DNA from: Neomicrococcus aestuarii
Lineage (GTDB): Bacteria > Actinomycetota > Actinomycetes > Actinomycetales > Micrococcaceae
Direction: 5' to 3'
DNA length: 64,000 bases
Assembly: GCF_014201135.1 (NCBI RefSeq)
Contig: NZ_JACHDR010000001.1
Coordinates: 62,001-126,000 of the forward strand
Part shown: positions 25,194 to 34,280 of the stretch, in pieces
Position numbering within the stretch: the first letter of the stretch is position 1
How the letters are laid out: every line of letters starts with the position of its first letter
Made by a program: the position numbers and the translations under genes
Notes under the pieces: generated by a model
Database searches by the model: none
What the model was told of the DNA's origin: nothing
What the model saw: the letters and a program-made list of their open reading frames with translations, nothing else

Positions 25194-25891
25194 GAGGAAA
25201 GACTATCCTGCACGGCGCGAGCCAGCGTGTCTAAGTCCTCAAGGGAGGCCGGGCCGGACAACGTCACGGTGTAGCCGTTCAGTCCCTCAGCCACATACGT
25301 GGTCTCCTTTTCGGTTTCCCGCATCTCCCAGACCTGACCATCTACGGTCCGCTGACCGGAGACCTGAGCGTTCTCGGTGACCTGAGCGATCCATGTCGGG
25401 TTAGCCTTGGCGGTCTGCCGCATCCAAATGAAACCATCATTCGGCGTCACGTAGCCCACTTCCCAGTGCGGGACACCGGCGGTTCCGCCAGCATTCCAGC
25501 GCGCGAAGTTGGGGTACCAACCCTCCGGAAGAGTCGGCGAAGCCGCCTTGAAATCCAGATCCTCCACCACTTGCTGCGCCGTCATCGGCACGTCCACGCG
25601 GTTCTGGTACGTGTTCTCGTTACTTGGCGGATTCAACAACAACACCGGAATCACCACAGCAATAGTGGCTGCCACCGAAATGATCATGCCCTTTACGGAC
25701 TGGTTCAGACGCTTGGCTTGAGCCGCCGTCACCACCATCTTTTGCGAATCACCGGAGGTCACCGGGGCAGAAGAAGCTGAGACCGGTTCCGTGGAGGATG
25801 GAGTGTCTTTCGATGAGACATCAGTCGACGGAGTCTGTGACACGGCGTCAGTACCGGGCACAGCGCCGTCCACGTCTTGTTGCTGGGGCAT
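25190..25891 (-). CDS. DUF4245 membrane-anchored protein
   Basis: A 233-residue protein. A Ser/Thr/Pro-rich cytoplasmic tail (residues 1-50) precedes one membrane helix (MIISVAATIAVVIPVLLLNPP, about 69-89) and an exported domain (WYPNFARWNAGGTAGVPHWEVGY). This matches DUF4245, which lies beside glpX in many actinobacteria (Rv1100 in M. tuberculosis). Function is unknown. The ATG at 25891 has GGGGGA upstream; longer upstream frames are shadows of glpX. Confidence 0.82.
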   Translation of the reverse strand: MPQQQDVDGAVPGTDAVSQTPSTDVSSKDTPSSTEPVSASSAPVTSGDSQKMVVTAAQAKRLNQSVKGMIISVAATIAVVIPVLLLNPPSNENTYQNRVDVPMTAQQVVEDLDFKAASPTLPEGWYPNFARWNAGGTAGVPHWEVGYVTPNDGFIWMRQTAKANPTWIAQVTENAQVSGQRTVDGQVWEMRETEKETTYVAEGLNGYTVTLSGPASLEDLDTLARAVQDSLSS

Positions 25892-26039
25892 TCCCCCATT
25901 CTCTCGCACACTGGCGCCACCACCCAAAAATGCGGGGCGCGCCACGTCCTCCCGCACCCCGAAGCCACACATCAGCCAATTCGCGTCACCACGCAACCCA
26001 ACCCCCACGCACCGTAAGAACGTCATGGGAAGCCAAGCT

Positions 26040-26049
26040 GCGTCGTCGT
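26040..26049 (+). repeat. GCGTCGTCGT motif copy 5 (intergenic)
   Basis: In the divergent intergenic space between the DUF4245 gene and glpX, preceded by AAGCT and followed by GATTAG. Confidence 0.7.
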
Positions 26050-26131
26050 GATTAGTGAATGTAAAGCAGACGACTATGATCGAAATGTAAGACGTCCCGA
26101 GTGGACGCCCAGCGATATGTCGAGGAAGACA

Positions 26132-27154
26132 GTGACTGAAGCGAACGATTTTTCCCACCTTTCCCCACGACTTTCCGTCTCTGACGCGGAGCCAGATCGC
26201 AACCTGGCGCTTGAGCTGGTGCGCGTCACGGAAGCTGCGGCCATCGCCGCCAGCCCGTGGGTTGGATTCGGTGACAAGAACACTGCCGACGGCGCAGCCG
26301 TAGACGCCATGCGCGCGATGCTTTCCTCCGTGAACTTCAACGGCGTTGTGGTCATCGGCGAAGGCGAAAAAGACGAAGCCCCTATGTTGTTCAACGGTGA
26401 GCGCGTGGGCACGGGCGAAGGCCCAGAGGTCGACGTTGCTGTTGACCCAATCGACGGCACGCGCTTGACCGCCATGGGCTACAACAACGCGCTGTCCGTT
26501 TTGGCCGTGGCTGAGAAGGGCTCCATGTTTGATCCGAGCGCCGTGTTCTACATGGAAAAGCTCGTGACCGGCCCCGAAGCCGCTGAACTCGTTGACCTGC
26601 GCTTGCCGGTCAAGCAGAACCTGCACCTGATCGCGAAGGCCAAGGGCAAGAAGATTTCCCAGGTCACCGTGTGTGTCTTGGACCGTCCGCGTCACGAAAG
26701 CCTCGTGGCCGAAATCCGTGAAGCTGGCGCTCGCGTGAAGTACATCCTGGATGGCGACGTTGCTGGCGCTATCGCCGCGACCCGCGAAAACACCGGCGTT
26801 GACGTGCTCATGGGCATCGGGGGCACGCCAGAAGGCATCGTCGCAGCGTGCGCTATCAAGGCACTCGGTGGCGTAATTCAGGGTCGACTCTGGCCAACCG
26901 ATGACGACGAAAAGCAGAAGGCGATCGACGCCGGACACGATTTGTCCGCAGTGCTCACCACGAGCGACCTCGTCAAGACGGACAACGCGTACTTCGCGGC
27001 GACCGGCATCACCGACGGCGACCTCTTGCGCGGCGTTCGCTACGGGAGCGATCGCATCAAGACGCAGTCCCTCGTGATGCGCTCCAAGTCCGGCACGGTC
27101 CGCATGGTTGAGGCCGAGCACCGCGCCGACAAGTGGGAACAATACACGCGCTAA
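26132..27154 (+). CDS. glpX: Class II fructose-1,6-bisphosphatase
   Basis: A 340-residue GlpX enzyme, the gluconeogenic phosphatase of actinobacteria. Metal and phosphate sites are visible: GEGEKDEAPML, VDVAVDPIDGTRLTAMG and LMGIGGTPEGIVAACA. Two starts are possible: GTG 26132 with AGGA five bases upstream, used here, and ATG 26117 with no clear ribosome-binding site. It diverges from DUF4245, carbonic anhydrase and fumC, keeping the mycobacterial order. Confidence 0.93.
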   Translation: MTEANDFSHLSPRLSVSDAEPDRNLALELVRVTEAAAIAASPWVGFGDKNTADGAAVDAMRAMLSSVNFNGVVVIGEGEKDEAPMLFNGERVGTGEGPEVDVAVDPIDGTRLTAMGYNNALSVLAVAEKGSMFDPSAVFYMEKLVTGPEAAELVDLRLPVKQNLHLIAKAKGKKISQVTVCVLDRPRHESLVAEIREAGARVKYILDGDVAGAIAATRENTGVDVLMGIGGTPEGIVAACAIKALGGVIQGRLWPTDDDEKQKAIDAGHDLSAVLTTSDLVKTDNAYFAATGITDGDLLRGVRYGSDRIKTQSLVMRSKSGTVRMVEAEHRADKWEQYTR

Positions 27155-27164
27155 ATTTTCCAGT

Positions 27165-27174
27165 ACGACGACGC
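27165..27174 (-). repeat. GCGTCGTCGT motif copy 6 (terminator stem)
   Basis: Forms part of the left arm of the hairpin after glpX. On its strand it is followed by ACTGGAAAA, the same right flank as copy 15 at 53611. Confidence 0.75.
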
Positions 27175-27219
27175 CCGCTGACGTTTGGTTTCACACCTTA
27201 CGTCGGCGGGCGCTGTCGT
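27165..27219 (+). terminator. glpX terminator built on a GCGTCGTCGT motif
   Basis: GCCCGCTGACGT (27173-27184) pairs with ACGTCGGCGGGC (27200-27211), extended by ACGAC with GTCGT (27165-27169, 27215-27219). The outer left arm is the motif copy 27165-27174 on the minus strand. It ends 10 bases after the glpX stop region; the T-tract is short. Confidence 0.7.
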
Positions 27220-27312
27220 TAAGCGGCCAGAACTTTCCGCCACCCACCGTGTGAGGCCCGTTCACGACAACCGCGCGTCCCTCCGAGGCCAAAACGCGAC
27301 AGCTCGGGGCGT

Positions 27313-28641
27313 CTAGAGACCCGTTGCCGCTTCGGAGACCGTGGTCGCGAAGGCCGTTCCGCCGGCGGGGCCAGCCGAACGAACCACTACGGGGGACTCG
27401 GACGCCGGAATGAACGCGGAATCGCCCACGTGGAGCTCCAGCGTGGAGGTCGGCGACTCGAGCCGCAACGAACCACGCGTCACAAGAACCACGGCTGGAC
27501 CTGACTGAGCGAGGACCACGTCGCCACCGGACGGCGTCTCCGTAGGGGAGAGCTCGATCCGCTGGAGCTGGAACTCCTCGAACGGCGGCTGGTAGAGCTC
27601 TTGGCCGAGATCGGTCAGGTGCGCTTCAACGTGCGGCACCTGGGACTCTTGGAACGTCACCGTGGACACGAGTTCCCGCAAGTCAATGTGCTTAGCGGTC
27701 AATCCACCGCGCAACACGTTATCCGAGGACGCCATGACTTCCACGCCAGTGCCACGAAGGTACGCGTGGACGTTTCCGGCCGGCAGGTAGATGGTTTCGC
27801 CGGGCATGAGCGTGATGCGGTTGAGCATGAGCGAGACCACCAGGCCGGGGTCGCCCGGGTGAATCTTGGCGATCTCGGTGAGCTCGCGCAAGCGATCCGG
27901 CACATGATCTCCCGCGCTAGCCAGCAGCGGGGCGGTGACGGCGAGCGAACGAACGCCCGAACCGCCCTTCAAGATGAGCGTGAACGTATCGCGGAGCGCG
28001 TCTTCCTCGGACTCAGAATCCAACAGCAATCCGGCAAGGGCTCGGGCCTGATCCACGGCACGGTCCCCGTTGACGGGCTCCGGAACGGTGCTCGTGGCGC
28101 TGATGACCGGCAACGTGGTGGTGTCCATGCTGAGCTCTTGCTGGGTCTCCAGGAACTTTGCCCACGCTTCGAGCAAGTGCGCCGTTTCGCGTCGCGGCGC
28201 GAACCCGCACAACGCTTCAAACCGGGTGAGCGCGAAGATCATTTCCGGCTTGTGATTAGCGTCTTTGTAGTTGCGGTTGGCCGCGTCTTGGGGGACCCCG
28301 GCCTCGTTTTCACGCTCGAAGCCCGCTTGCGCTTGCTCACGAGTGGGATGCACTTGAATCGAGAGCGGCTGTGCGGCGCACAAGATCTTCATGAGGAACG
28401 GCAGCGTCCCGAACTGGTCGCTGGCCGAACCGAGCATGCCTTCGGCGTCGTCCTCAATTACCGAATCCAGCGCTTCCGGGCCGCGCGAATCCTCGCGCAA
28501 CACCACGCTGGGCGCGTCCGGGTGCGCACCAATCCACAGCTCCGCCTCCGGTCGGCCAGAAGCGGGCCGCTTCAACAGTTCGGACAGAGCGGTTTCCGAG
28601 CCCCAGGCGTATTCGCGCACCGTGTTCTTGAGTCGGTACAT
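27313..28641 (-). CDS. manA: Mannose-6-phosphate isomerase, class I
   Basis: A 442-residue zinc cupin enzyme interconverting fructose-6-P and mannose-6-P, feeding GDP-mannose for envelope mannosylation. Zinc-site segments are SIQVHPTREQA (Gln, His) and ANHKPEMIFALTRFEALCGF (Glu), with a third His in LPAGNVHAYLRG. The ATG at 28641 is two bases after the LCP gene stop and gives the normal MYRLKNTVREYAWGS start, so manA is probably the last gene of a purE-LCP-manA operon. Together with pmt it suggests protein or glycan mannosylation. Confidence 0.93.
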   Translation of the reverse strand: MYRLKNTVREYAWGSETALSELLKRPASGRPEAELWIGAHPDAPSVVLREDSRGPEALDSVIEDDAEGMLGSASDQFGTLPFLMKILCAAQPLSIQVHPTREQAQAGFERENEAGVPQDAANRNYKDANHKPEMIFALTRFEALCGFAPRRETAHLLEAWAKFLETQQELSMDTTTLPVISATSTVPEPVNGDRAVDQARALAGLLLDSESEEDALRDTFTLILKGGSGVRSLAVTAPLLASAGDHVPDRLRELTEIAKIHPGDPGLVVSLMLNRITLMPGETIYLPAGNVHAYLRGTGVEVMASSDNVLRGGLTAKHIDLRELVSTVTFQESQVPHVEAHLTDLGQELYQPPFEEFQLQRIELSPTETPSGGDVVLAQSGPAVVLVTRGSLRLESPTSTLELHVGDSAFIPASESPVVVRSAGPAGGTAFATTVSEAATGL

Positions 28642-28643
28642 AC

Positions 28644-30383
28644 TTATGCCGCCGAGCACTTTGAGTTGGTGCTGGCGATCAGTTCCAGCAAAGCGGTTTG
28701 GCCTTGTTCCTCGAGCTGAATCAAGTATTCCTCCGTGATGGGCGATCCATCAGGTTGTGTAGTGGGAACCTCTTCGGTTTCTTGGATGACTTCGTTACCC
28801 GAGCTCGCGCTTGCGCTGGTGGATGCGGCTGCGGATTCAGAGGCGGAGGGGGACGCCGAATTCGTAGCAGACGACGACGCAGCTGCGGTCGTGGGGGCAG
28901 CACTCGTAGTCTCTGCCTTCTTTCCGCCAGAGGCTTCCGCAAGTACTTCCGGAATGCGCTGCTTGATGAGATCGAAGTCAGGGAACGTGGAGAAGCGCTC
29001 AGCGGCGGTACCGAAGTCAGGAGCGCCGAGCGTCAACCGGACCACATCGTAGTCCTGAGACTTATCCGCGAGATTGACGAAGCTACCCAGCTGAGACTGC
29101 GGGATGTTGGTCTCCACGAGCTGCTTTCCGGCAGTCATGATCTGACCGAAGCGCGTGAGGACGGTCTGCGGGTTGAACTGCCTGACCATGGCATCCTGCA
29201 AGCATTGTTGACGGCGAATGCGGTGGTAGTCCGTGGTGAAGTAGCGGGAGCGGGCGTACCAGAGAGCCTGGTCGCCGTTGAAGTGGTGAACTCCCGGGGT
29301 AAACCAGCGAGTGCGAACCGCGGTTTCGGTGCGCTCAGGACCACGCCATGGCACCCAGCCACCGCTGTCCACGTCCACGCCGCCCATGGCATCGATGAAC
29401 TCGGCGAAGCCGGCCATGTCGATCACTACGTAGCCCTGAATCTTGAGCCCCGTAATGCCTTCTACACCTTCCATGGTGGCTTGAGCGCCGGGGTTTTCAA
29501 CGCCCGGGTACAAGCTGGTGTACTCCTCTTCCACCTTGGAATAGATGGCATTGAAGATGCATTCGTCGCCGCAATTGAAGCCGTCTGGGTAGACGTCATT
29601 CAATGGCGACGACTCTGGGAACGGGGTGTTCTGGAAGTTTCGGGGGATCGAGAAGATGGCGATCTGGCCGGTTTTCGCGTCGACGCTCCACACGGAGGCG
29701 GAGTCTGGGCGAAGACTCACGCGGTTCTCGCCAGCGTCACCGCCGAGGACCAACAGGTTGTAACGACCGTCGACGGGCTCAAAAGCAGGGCCGTCGTCAA
29801 AGACCTCGCTGATGGTGTCGCGGCCAGTGTTGACCACGTAGGAGCCATAGCCCAGCAGGCCGGAGGTCGCCAGAACGGCGACGATTGCGATGGCCGAGAC
29901 GATGGCCAACATTCCCGGAGCCAACAGCTTGGGCTTGATCAGGAACAAGGTGTTGGCGAAGAGCAAGAGCCAACCCACCGCAAGGGCGGCCAAAACAATG
30001 GCCAGAACAAACTGGACGGAGGTGTTGGCGAAGAGTTCAATGAGAACTCCGCGGTTGATCAAGAAGATTGCTAGGCCAACTAGCAAAGCGGCCCAACAGA
30101 TCAGCGTCACCGTCAAAGCGAAACGACCAATACGACGATTACCCGCCACCACTTGGGCGCCGCCGGGAATGAAGATGGTCAAGAGCAACAGCATGATGGC
30201 TCGACCGCTGCGCGTGCGAGCGTTGGCGTCCTCGGGGTTGCGCAGCGGGCTGGCCGTGGTCAGCGACTCGTGCGAATCTCGGAGCCGCGATTGGCGGCGC
30301 GAACGGCGCGTTTCTTGCTGTGGCGAGTTTTCCTCGCCCTGAAGGTCTTGTGGGAGCTGATCGTCTGGGCCGTTATAGGTCAC
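28644..30383 (-). CDS. LytR-CpsA-Psr family glycopolymer ligase
   Basis: A 579-residue membrane enzyme. Four hydrophobic segments (about residues 62-180) precede the extracytoplasmic LCP domain ([63 protein letters not shown]), which holds the arginines that bind the polyprenyl pyrophosphate group. It should attach wall polymer or arabinogalactan-like glycan to peptidoglycan. The C-terminal tail (about 485-545) is Ala/Ser/Thr-rich low complexity and holds a GCGTCGTCGT copy. Its ATG overlaps the purE stop. Confidence 0.92.
   Translation of the reverse strand: MTYNGPDDQLPQDLQGEENSPQQETRRSRRQSRLRDSHESLTTASPLRNPEDANARTRSGRAIMLLLLTIFIPGGAQVVAGNRRIGRFALTVTLICWAALLVGLAIFLINRGVLIELFANTSVQFVLAIVLAALAVGWLLLFANTLFLIKPKLLAPGMLAIVSAIAIVAVLATSGLLGYGSYVVNTGRDTISEVFDDGPAFEPVDGRYNLLVLGGDAGENRVSLRPDSASVWSVDAKTGQIAIFSIPRNFQNTPFPESSPLNDVYPDGFNCGDECIFNAIYSKVEEEYTSLYPGVENPGAQATMEGVEGITGLKIQGYVVIDMAGFAEFIDAMGGVDVDSGGWVPWRGPERTETAVRTRWFTPGVHHFNGDQALWYARSRYFTTDYHRIRRQQCLQDAMVRQFNPQTVLTRFGQIMTAGKQLVETNIPQSQLGSFVNLADKSQDYDVVRLTLGAPDFGTAAERFSTFPDFDLIKQRIPEVLAEASGGKKAETTSAAPTTAAASSSATNSASPSASESAAASTSASASSGNEVIQETEEVPTTQPDGSPITEEYLIQLEEQGQTALLELIASTNSKCSAA
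28871..28880 (-). repeat. GCGTCGTCGT motif copy 7
   Basis: In the low-complexity tail of the LCP protein, read as Ala-Ser-Ser-Ser; preceded by CAGCT, followed by CTGCTACG. Confidence 0.65.
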
Positions 30384-30943
30384 GCTCGCGCCTCCTGCAG
30401 AGCTTCACCCTTACGAATGGCGGTCTCCCGCAAGTCCTTGGCAAAGTCAAGCAGTTGCGCGCGAAGGCTAGCCGCCAATTCGCCCTCGCCGGTGGCGAGC
30501 ATGCGGACGGCCAAGAGACCCGCGTTTCGTGCTCCGCCGATCGACACAGTGGCCACCGGGACGCCGGCTGGCATCTGAACGATCGACAGCAACGAGTCCA
30601 TGCCGTCCAAGTACTTCAAAGGAACCGGAACGCCAATCACAGGCAGCGGCGTCACCGAGGCCAACATGCCTGGCAAGTGCGCAGCACCGCCGGCACCGGC
30701 GATGATGGCTTTGAGACCACGAGCGTGAGCTTCGCGGCCGTAAGCAATCATGTCCTCGGGCATGCGGTGGGCCGAAACCACCCGCGCCTCGTAAGGAATC
30801 CCGAACTCTTCAAGCGCTTCCGCAGCCAGCTTCATTACTGGCCAGTCCGAATCCGAACCCATGACGATGCCAACGAGAGGCGCTCCGTCCTCTGCAACAG
30901 GGGAGTTGATGCCGGTGTTCGCCATAGGTGCGTTTTCGTTCAC
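30380..30943 (-). CDS. purE: N5-carboxyaminoimidazole ribonucleotide mutase
   Basis: A 187-residue class I PurE, moving the carboxylate of N5-CAIR to C4 to give CAIR in purine synthesis. [24 protein letters not shown] and [16 protein letters not shown] carry the active-site Ser, His and Gly-rich parts. A short Asn/Ala-rich tail precedes the core. The GTG at 30943 follows GAGGAA. PurK, its partner, is encoded just upstream on the same strand. Confidence 0.93.
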   Translation of the reverse strand: MNENAPMANTGINSPVAEDGAPLVGIVMGSDSDWPVMKLAAEALEEFGIPYEARVVSAHRMPEDMIAYGREAHARGLKAIIAGAGGAAHLPGMLASVTPLPVIGVPVPLKYLDGMDSLLSIVQMPAGVPVATVSIGGARNAGLLAVRMLATGEGELAASLRAQLLDFAKDLRETAIRKGEALQEARA

Positions 30944-31079
30944 AGTGAAGTTCCTCGGTACTCGGTAACTAATGAGACTTGGTGCCTATAGAGCCTGGTG
31001 ACTTATGGGCTTGAGCGTTCTAGATTCAGTGTGTGTTGAGCCTCAAACAATCTATCGCCCTCCGGACAGAAACGCTCGG

Positions 31080-32228
31080 CTAGGCGTCCCGCAAAGCAAC
31101 TGCCACGGCCGTCGCGCGCGCGCGAACAGCGTCGATCGCTTCGCCGTCCTCACCCAGCACATTGATATGACCGATCTTACGCCCGGGCTTTACACCCTTA
31201 CCGTAGAGATGCACTTTTGCTCCCGAATCGATATCCATCGCGGCAGGCAGCGCTGCGTGGAGATCAGGATTCGAGCCGCCAAGAATATTTTTCATAACGC
31301 TCACCCCGGCCAGCGCGTCGGTAGAGCCCAACGGCAGATCCAAAACAGCGCGCAAATGCTGCTCAAACTGGCTGGTGACCGCGCCGTTCTGCGTCCAGTG
31401 GCCCGTGTTGTGGGGGCGCATGGCAAGCTCGTTGATCATGAAACCTGGGCCGACGCCAGGGGTTTCAAAGAGCTCTGCGGCCATCACGCCGGTGACTCCG
31501 AGCGCGTGAGCGATGCTCAACGCCGCGTCCTGAGCCGCTGCGGCCGTCTCATCGCTGAGTTCAGGAGCAGGTGCAATCACTTCATCGCACACGCCGTTGA
31601 CCTGAATGGTGTGAACCACTGGCCAGGCCTTCGCGTCGCCTGAGGGGCGGCGCGCAACCAAAGCCGAAAGTTCGCGAGTGAAGTTCACCTTCTCTTCCGC
31701 AAGCAACGCGGAACCGGTGAACCAATCGGAAAGCGAGGCTGCGTCGTCGTCATTATTAACGAAAGCAACACCCTTACCGTCATAACCTCCGCGAGGGGTC
31801 TTCAAGATGACCGGGTAACCGATCTCCGCGCCGAAAGACTGCAAGTCAGCGACCGAATGAACCTCGCGCCAGCGCGGGTTCGGAAGGCCCAGATCCTCGA
31901 CTTTCTTGCGCATCTCCAACTTGTCCTGCGCGTAAATCAACGCCTCCGGACCAGGCTGAACATTCACGCCCTCCGCGGCCAGCATGCGCAAGTGCTCGGT
32001 CGGCACGTGCTCGTGGTCAAAAGTGACAACGTCCTTGCCCGCCGCGAACGCGCGAAGCGTCTCGAGATCCTTGTAGTCGCCCACCGGGGACTCGGGCGCC
32101 GCGAGGGCAGTCGAAACGTCCGGGCCTTCTGCGAGAACGGAAATGCGGTAACCAAGATGGTTCGCCTCGGGCAACATCATGCGTGCGAGTTGGCCACCGC
32201 CAATAACGCCAATCAGGGGAAAAGTCAC
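31080..32228 (-). CDS. purK: N5-carboxyaminoimidazole ribonucleotide synthetase
   Basis: A 382-residue ATP-grasp enzyme making N5-CAIR from AIR, ATP and bicarbonate. The N-terminal Rossmann part (PLIGVIGGGQLARMMLPEA), ATP-grasp region (YPVILKTPRGGYDGKGVAFV) and carboxylate-binding NELAMRPHNTGHWTQ are clear. GTG 32228 is preferred over TTG 32243 because homologues begin close to MTFPLIGVIGG. The stretch NNDDDAAS carries a GCGTCGTCGT copy. purE follows 137 bases downstream. Confidence 0.92.
   Translation of the reverse strand: MTFPLIGVIGGGQLARMMLPEANHLGYRISVLAEGPDVSTALAAPESPVGDYKDLETLRAFAAGKDVVTFDHEHVPTEHLRMLAAEGVNVQPGPEALIYAQDKLEMRKKVEDLGLPNPRWREVHSVADLQSFGAEIGYPVILKTPRGGYDGKGVAFVNNDDDAASLSDWFTGSALLAEEKVNFTRELSALVARRPSGDAKAWPVVHTIQVNGVCDEVIAPAPELSDETAAAAQDAALSIAHALGVTGVMAAELFETPGVGPGFMINELAMRPHNTGHWTQNGAVTSQFEQHLRAVLDLPLGSTDALAGVSVMKNILGGSNPDLHAALPAAMDIDSGAKVHLYGKGVKPGRKIGHINVLGEDGEAIDAVRARATAVAVALRDA
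31741..31750 (+). repeat. GCGTCGTCGT motif copy 8
   Basis: In purK on the non-coding strand, read as Asp-Asp-Asp-Ala; preceded by GAGGCT, followed by CATTATTA. Confidence 0.65.
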
Positions 32229-32355
32229 CCGTCCAGAGTACAAGGAGTAAGCGCGAGGTGACGTGTTGGGCGAATCGCTGAGCTGACATTGTTGGTGAAC
32301 TTTCAGCAGCGAAGCCTAGAATAGGCGATTGGCCCATCAACAGCATCGGGAGGTC

Positions 32356-32931
32356 ATGCTGAAAGATCTATTCGTCCGTGTCAACGGACTCGTTTCCATG
32401 CTGTGGCGCGAAGTGATGAAATTTGGCGTGGTGGGTGCGATCGCTTTCGTGATCGACTCGAGTATTTTCATCTGGCTTCTCGCCGGCCCCATGCATGACT
32501 CCGAAGTCAAAGCCAAAGTGGTGGCCGGTATCGTCGCCACGGCCTTCTCCTGGATGGCCAACCGTTGGTGGACCTTCCGTCACCGCCGCCAAGCAAACCT
32601 GGTTCGCGAAGCGCTCATGTTCTTGCTCATGAACGCCATTGGACTGGGCATCGCCGCCGCGTGTGTGTGGGTGACCAAGTACTGGATTGGGCTCACGGAC
32701 AAGACCAGCCTCTTCATCGCAGGCTCCGTGGTGGGCTTGATCTTGGGAACGATCTTCCGATTCTTCGCTTACCGGTTCTGGGTGTTCACCGAAGAGCTCG
32801 ACGCCGAGCCAGAGTTCGCTCATGACCGCGAAGTGATCTTCACTGGTTCCATCCCGGCCGTCGCCGATTCGAAGAACCGAGCTGGTGAGGACGACGCACT
32901 CCGATACGACGACACCTCGGACAGACACTGA
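32356..32931 (+). CDS. GtrA-like membrane protein
   Basis: A 191-residue protein with four membrane helices (about residues 20-42, 49-67, 88-112, 120-142), typical of GtrA proteins that help flip polyprenyl-linked sugars. Segments EVMKFGVVGAIAFVIDSSIF and FSWMANRWWTFRH are family-like. The ATG at 32356 follows GGGAGG closely; a TTG at 32329 is an alternative. The mycobacterial homologue (Rv3277) also lies opposite purK. A strong terminator follows. Confidence 0.86.
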   Translation: MLKDLFVRVNGLVSMLWREVMKFGVVGAIAFVIDSSIFIWLLAGPMHDSEVKAKVVAGIVATAFSWMANRWWTFRHRRQANLVREALMFLLMNAIGLGIAAACVWVTKYWIGLTDKTSLFIAGSVVGLILGTIFRFFAYRFWVFTEELDAEPEFAHDREVIFTGSIPAVADSKNRAGEDDALRYDDTSDRH

Positions 32932-32972
32932 ATCTCTGGTGATTCGCTAGTGAGTCCTGAGTGAAGTCTTAG

Positions 32973-33009
32973 TGAAAGGCCCCGCATCGCTTTGATGTGG
33001 GGCCTTTTC
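32973..33009 (+). terminator. Rho-independent terminator after GtrA gene
   Basis: TGAAAGGCCCCGCATC pairs with GATGTGGGGCCTTTTCA around a GCTTT loop; the T-run makes a classic terminator. Confidence 0.92.
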
Positions 33010-33099
33010 ACATCTCCCCGCGTCTCTCGTATCCCGTATCTCCGTCCCAGTGGACCTCAGCCTCACATGGGGAAGCGAAGGCCGAATCAGGAGCTGGTC

Positions 33100-33858
33100 T
33101 TAGAGCTCAAGCGCGATTCGCTCGTCGGAACGCATGCGGTCCGTGACTTCCTTGTCCAGATCCACCAAGATCACGGTTCCGCCGAGTACCCAGACTGCGG
33201 CGGCGTCCACCATGGCGGCTCGGTAATCAGGGCGTGGCCCAAAAGTCTCGGTACGCATCAACGCTACGAGTGGCGCATCGGGTGAAGCGTTCGGGTTGCT
33301 GTGCAGTGCGCCCATGCGAGTGGTCACGGCGTCCATGAACTCGATATACGTCAGCGGGCCGGACAGGGAATCGAGCGCTAAAGCATCGGCCGCAACTGGT
33401 TCGGGAGCGAAGTAGTCGGCGAAGGCACGGACTTCGGCAGAGTAATCGGTGAGGTGGGGTGCAAGGTCCCCAGGGTACGCGAAGGCCAGGGAAGGCAGCG
33501 TCACGACGAGTGTTTCGCCCGAATGGTTGAGTTCGTCAGCCAGCTCAGGATCATCCGTGAAGAGCAGATCAACTGAGGTTCGGTCCGGGGCGGCGATGGT
33601 CGCACCGGTTTGGAGGACCGCAAACGCGAAGGCCAAGGACTTCCAGTGCGTCTTGACGTGGAGTCCCACGGTCTGGCCCGCTTCAACATCGAATTGTTCG
33701 CGCAGGAAGTTCGCGGACTTGGCGACCCAGTTATCGAACACGCGGCCGGAGAGCTCAATGCGCTCGCCGTCGGCGGAGTACCACACGAGTGCGGGGTGGT
33801 TCTGCTGGCGGAGACGGCTGAAGATGTGTTCGGCGTACGTATCAGGTGTTGCGGTCAT
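33100..33858 (-). CDS. TIGR03089 family protein (partial AMP-binding fold)
   Basis: A 252-residue protein resembling the N-terminal part of acyl-CoA synthetases (ALVWYSADGERIELSGRVFDNW, AGQTVGLHVKTHWKSLAFAF, LQTGATIA) but too short to hold the catalytic core and lacking the TSGTTGxPK loop. This is the layout of TIGR03089, found next to LCP genes across actinobacteria (Rv3268). Function is unknown, possibly scaffolding. No signal peptide. Confidence 0.83.
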   Translation of the reverse strand: MTATPDTYAEHIFSRLRQQNHPALVWYSADGERIELSGRVFDNWVAKSANFLREQFDVEAGQTVGLHVKTHWKSLAFAFAVLQTGATIAAPDRTSVDLLFTDDPELADELNHSGETLVVTLPSLAFAYPGDLAPHLTDYSAEVRAFADYFAPEPVAADALALDSLSGPLTYIEFMDAVTTRMGALHSNPNASPDAPLVALMRTETFGPRPDYRAAMVDAAAVWVLGGTVILVDLDKEVTDRMRSDERIALEL

Positions 33859-34280
33859 GTTTCTAGCTTGGTGCTTGATACAGGATCCAGCAATTTAGTT
33901 CACCAGAAGCGTTCCCTTGAGACGCGAGGCTGAAGCGCGGAATGCGCATCCCTGAAACACGGAAGACGCATGCCTCAATCAAGGAAATTACAAGGAAGCA
34001 AGAAGCGCGCAAACCCGGAACCACGGCTCAATCGCCACTTTGAAACATCCTTTTAGAAAAGGATTCAAGTAATAACCTTTAACCTAGCGTTGAGACATAC
34101 CTGAGAAGTTGCTGAAAGTCCGCGCGCGGCGCGCCGGAGTTTCGCAGCTGGTTTCGGCGTGTTGCGCCAACACGCCCAATTTTGCGCATCGGAGGGCCTC
34201 CTCCGAGCTTGACGGCGTACGACTTACACCGGTGTAATTATGAACAGCTTCCACAAGCGAGCTAGGGGAAAGGTGCAGCA
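33859..34280 (+). promoter_or_regulatory. whiB control region with several inverted repeats
   Basis: No gene in these 422 bases. Visible elements are ATCCTTTT-AG-AAAAGGAT (34047-34064), GGCGTGTTG-CGC-CAACACGCC (34156-34176), and a candidate promoter with TTGACG (34209-34214) and TGTAAT (34233-34238), spacer 18. The perfect 14-bp palindrome TTACACCGGTGTAA (34223-34236) overlaps the -10 element and is a good operator candidate. GGGGAAAGG precedes the whiB ATG. Confidence 0.6.

Noticed and set aside
25892-27142. Long N-terminal extension of the DUF4245 frame
   Set aside because: It runs antisense to glpX; the start at 25891 has a good ribosome-binding site and yields the normal family length.
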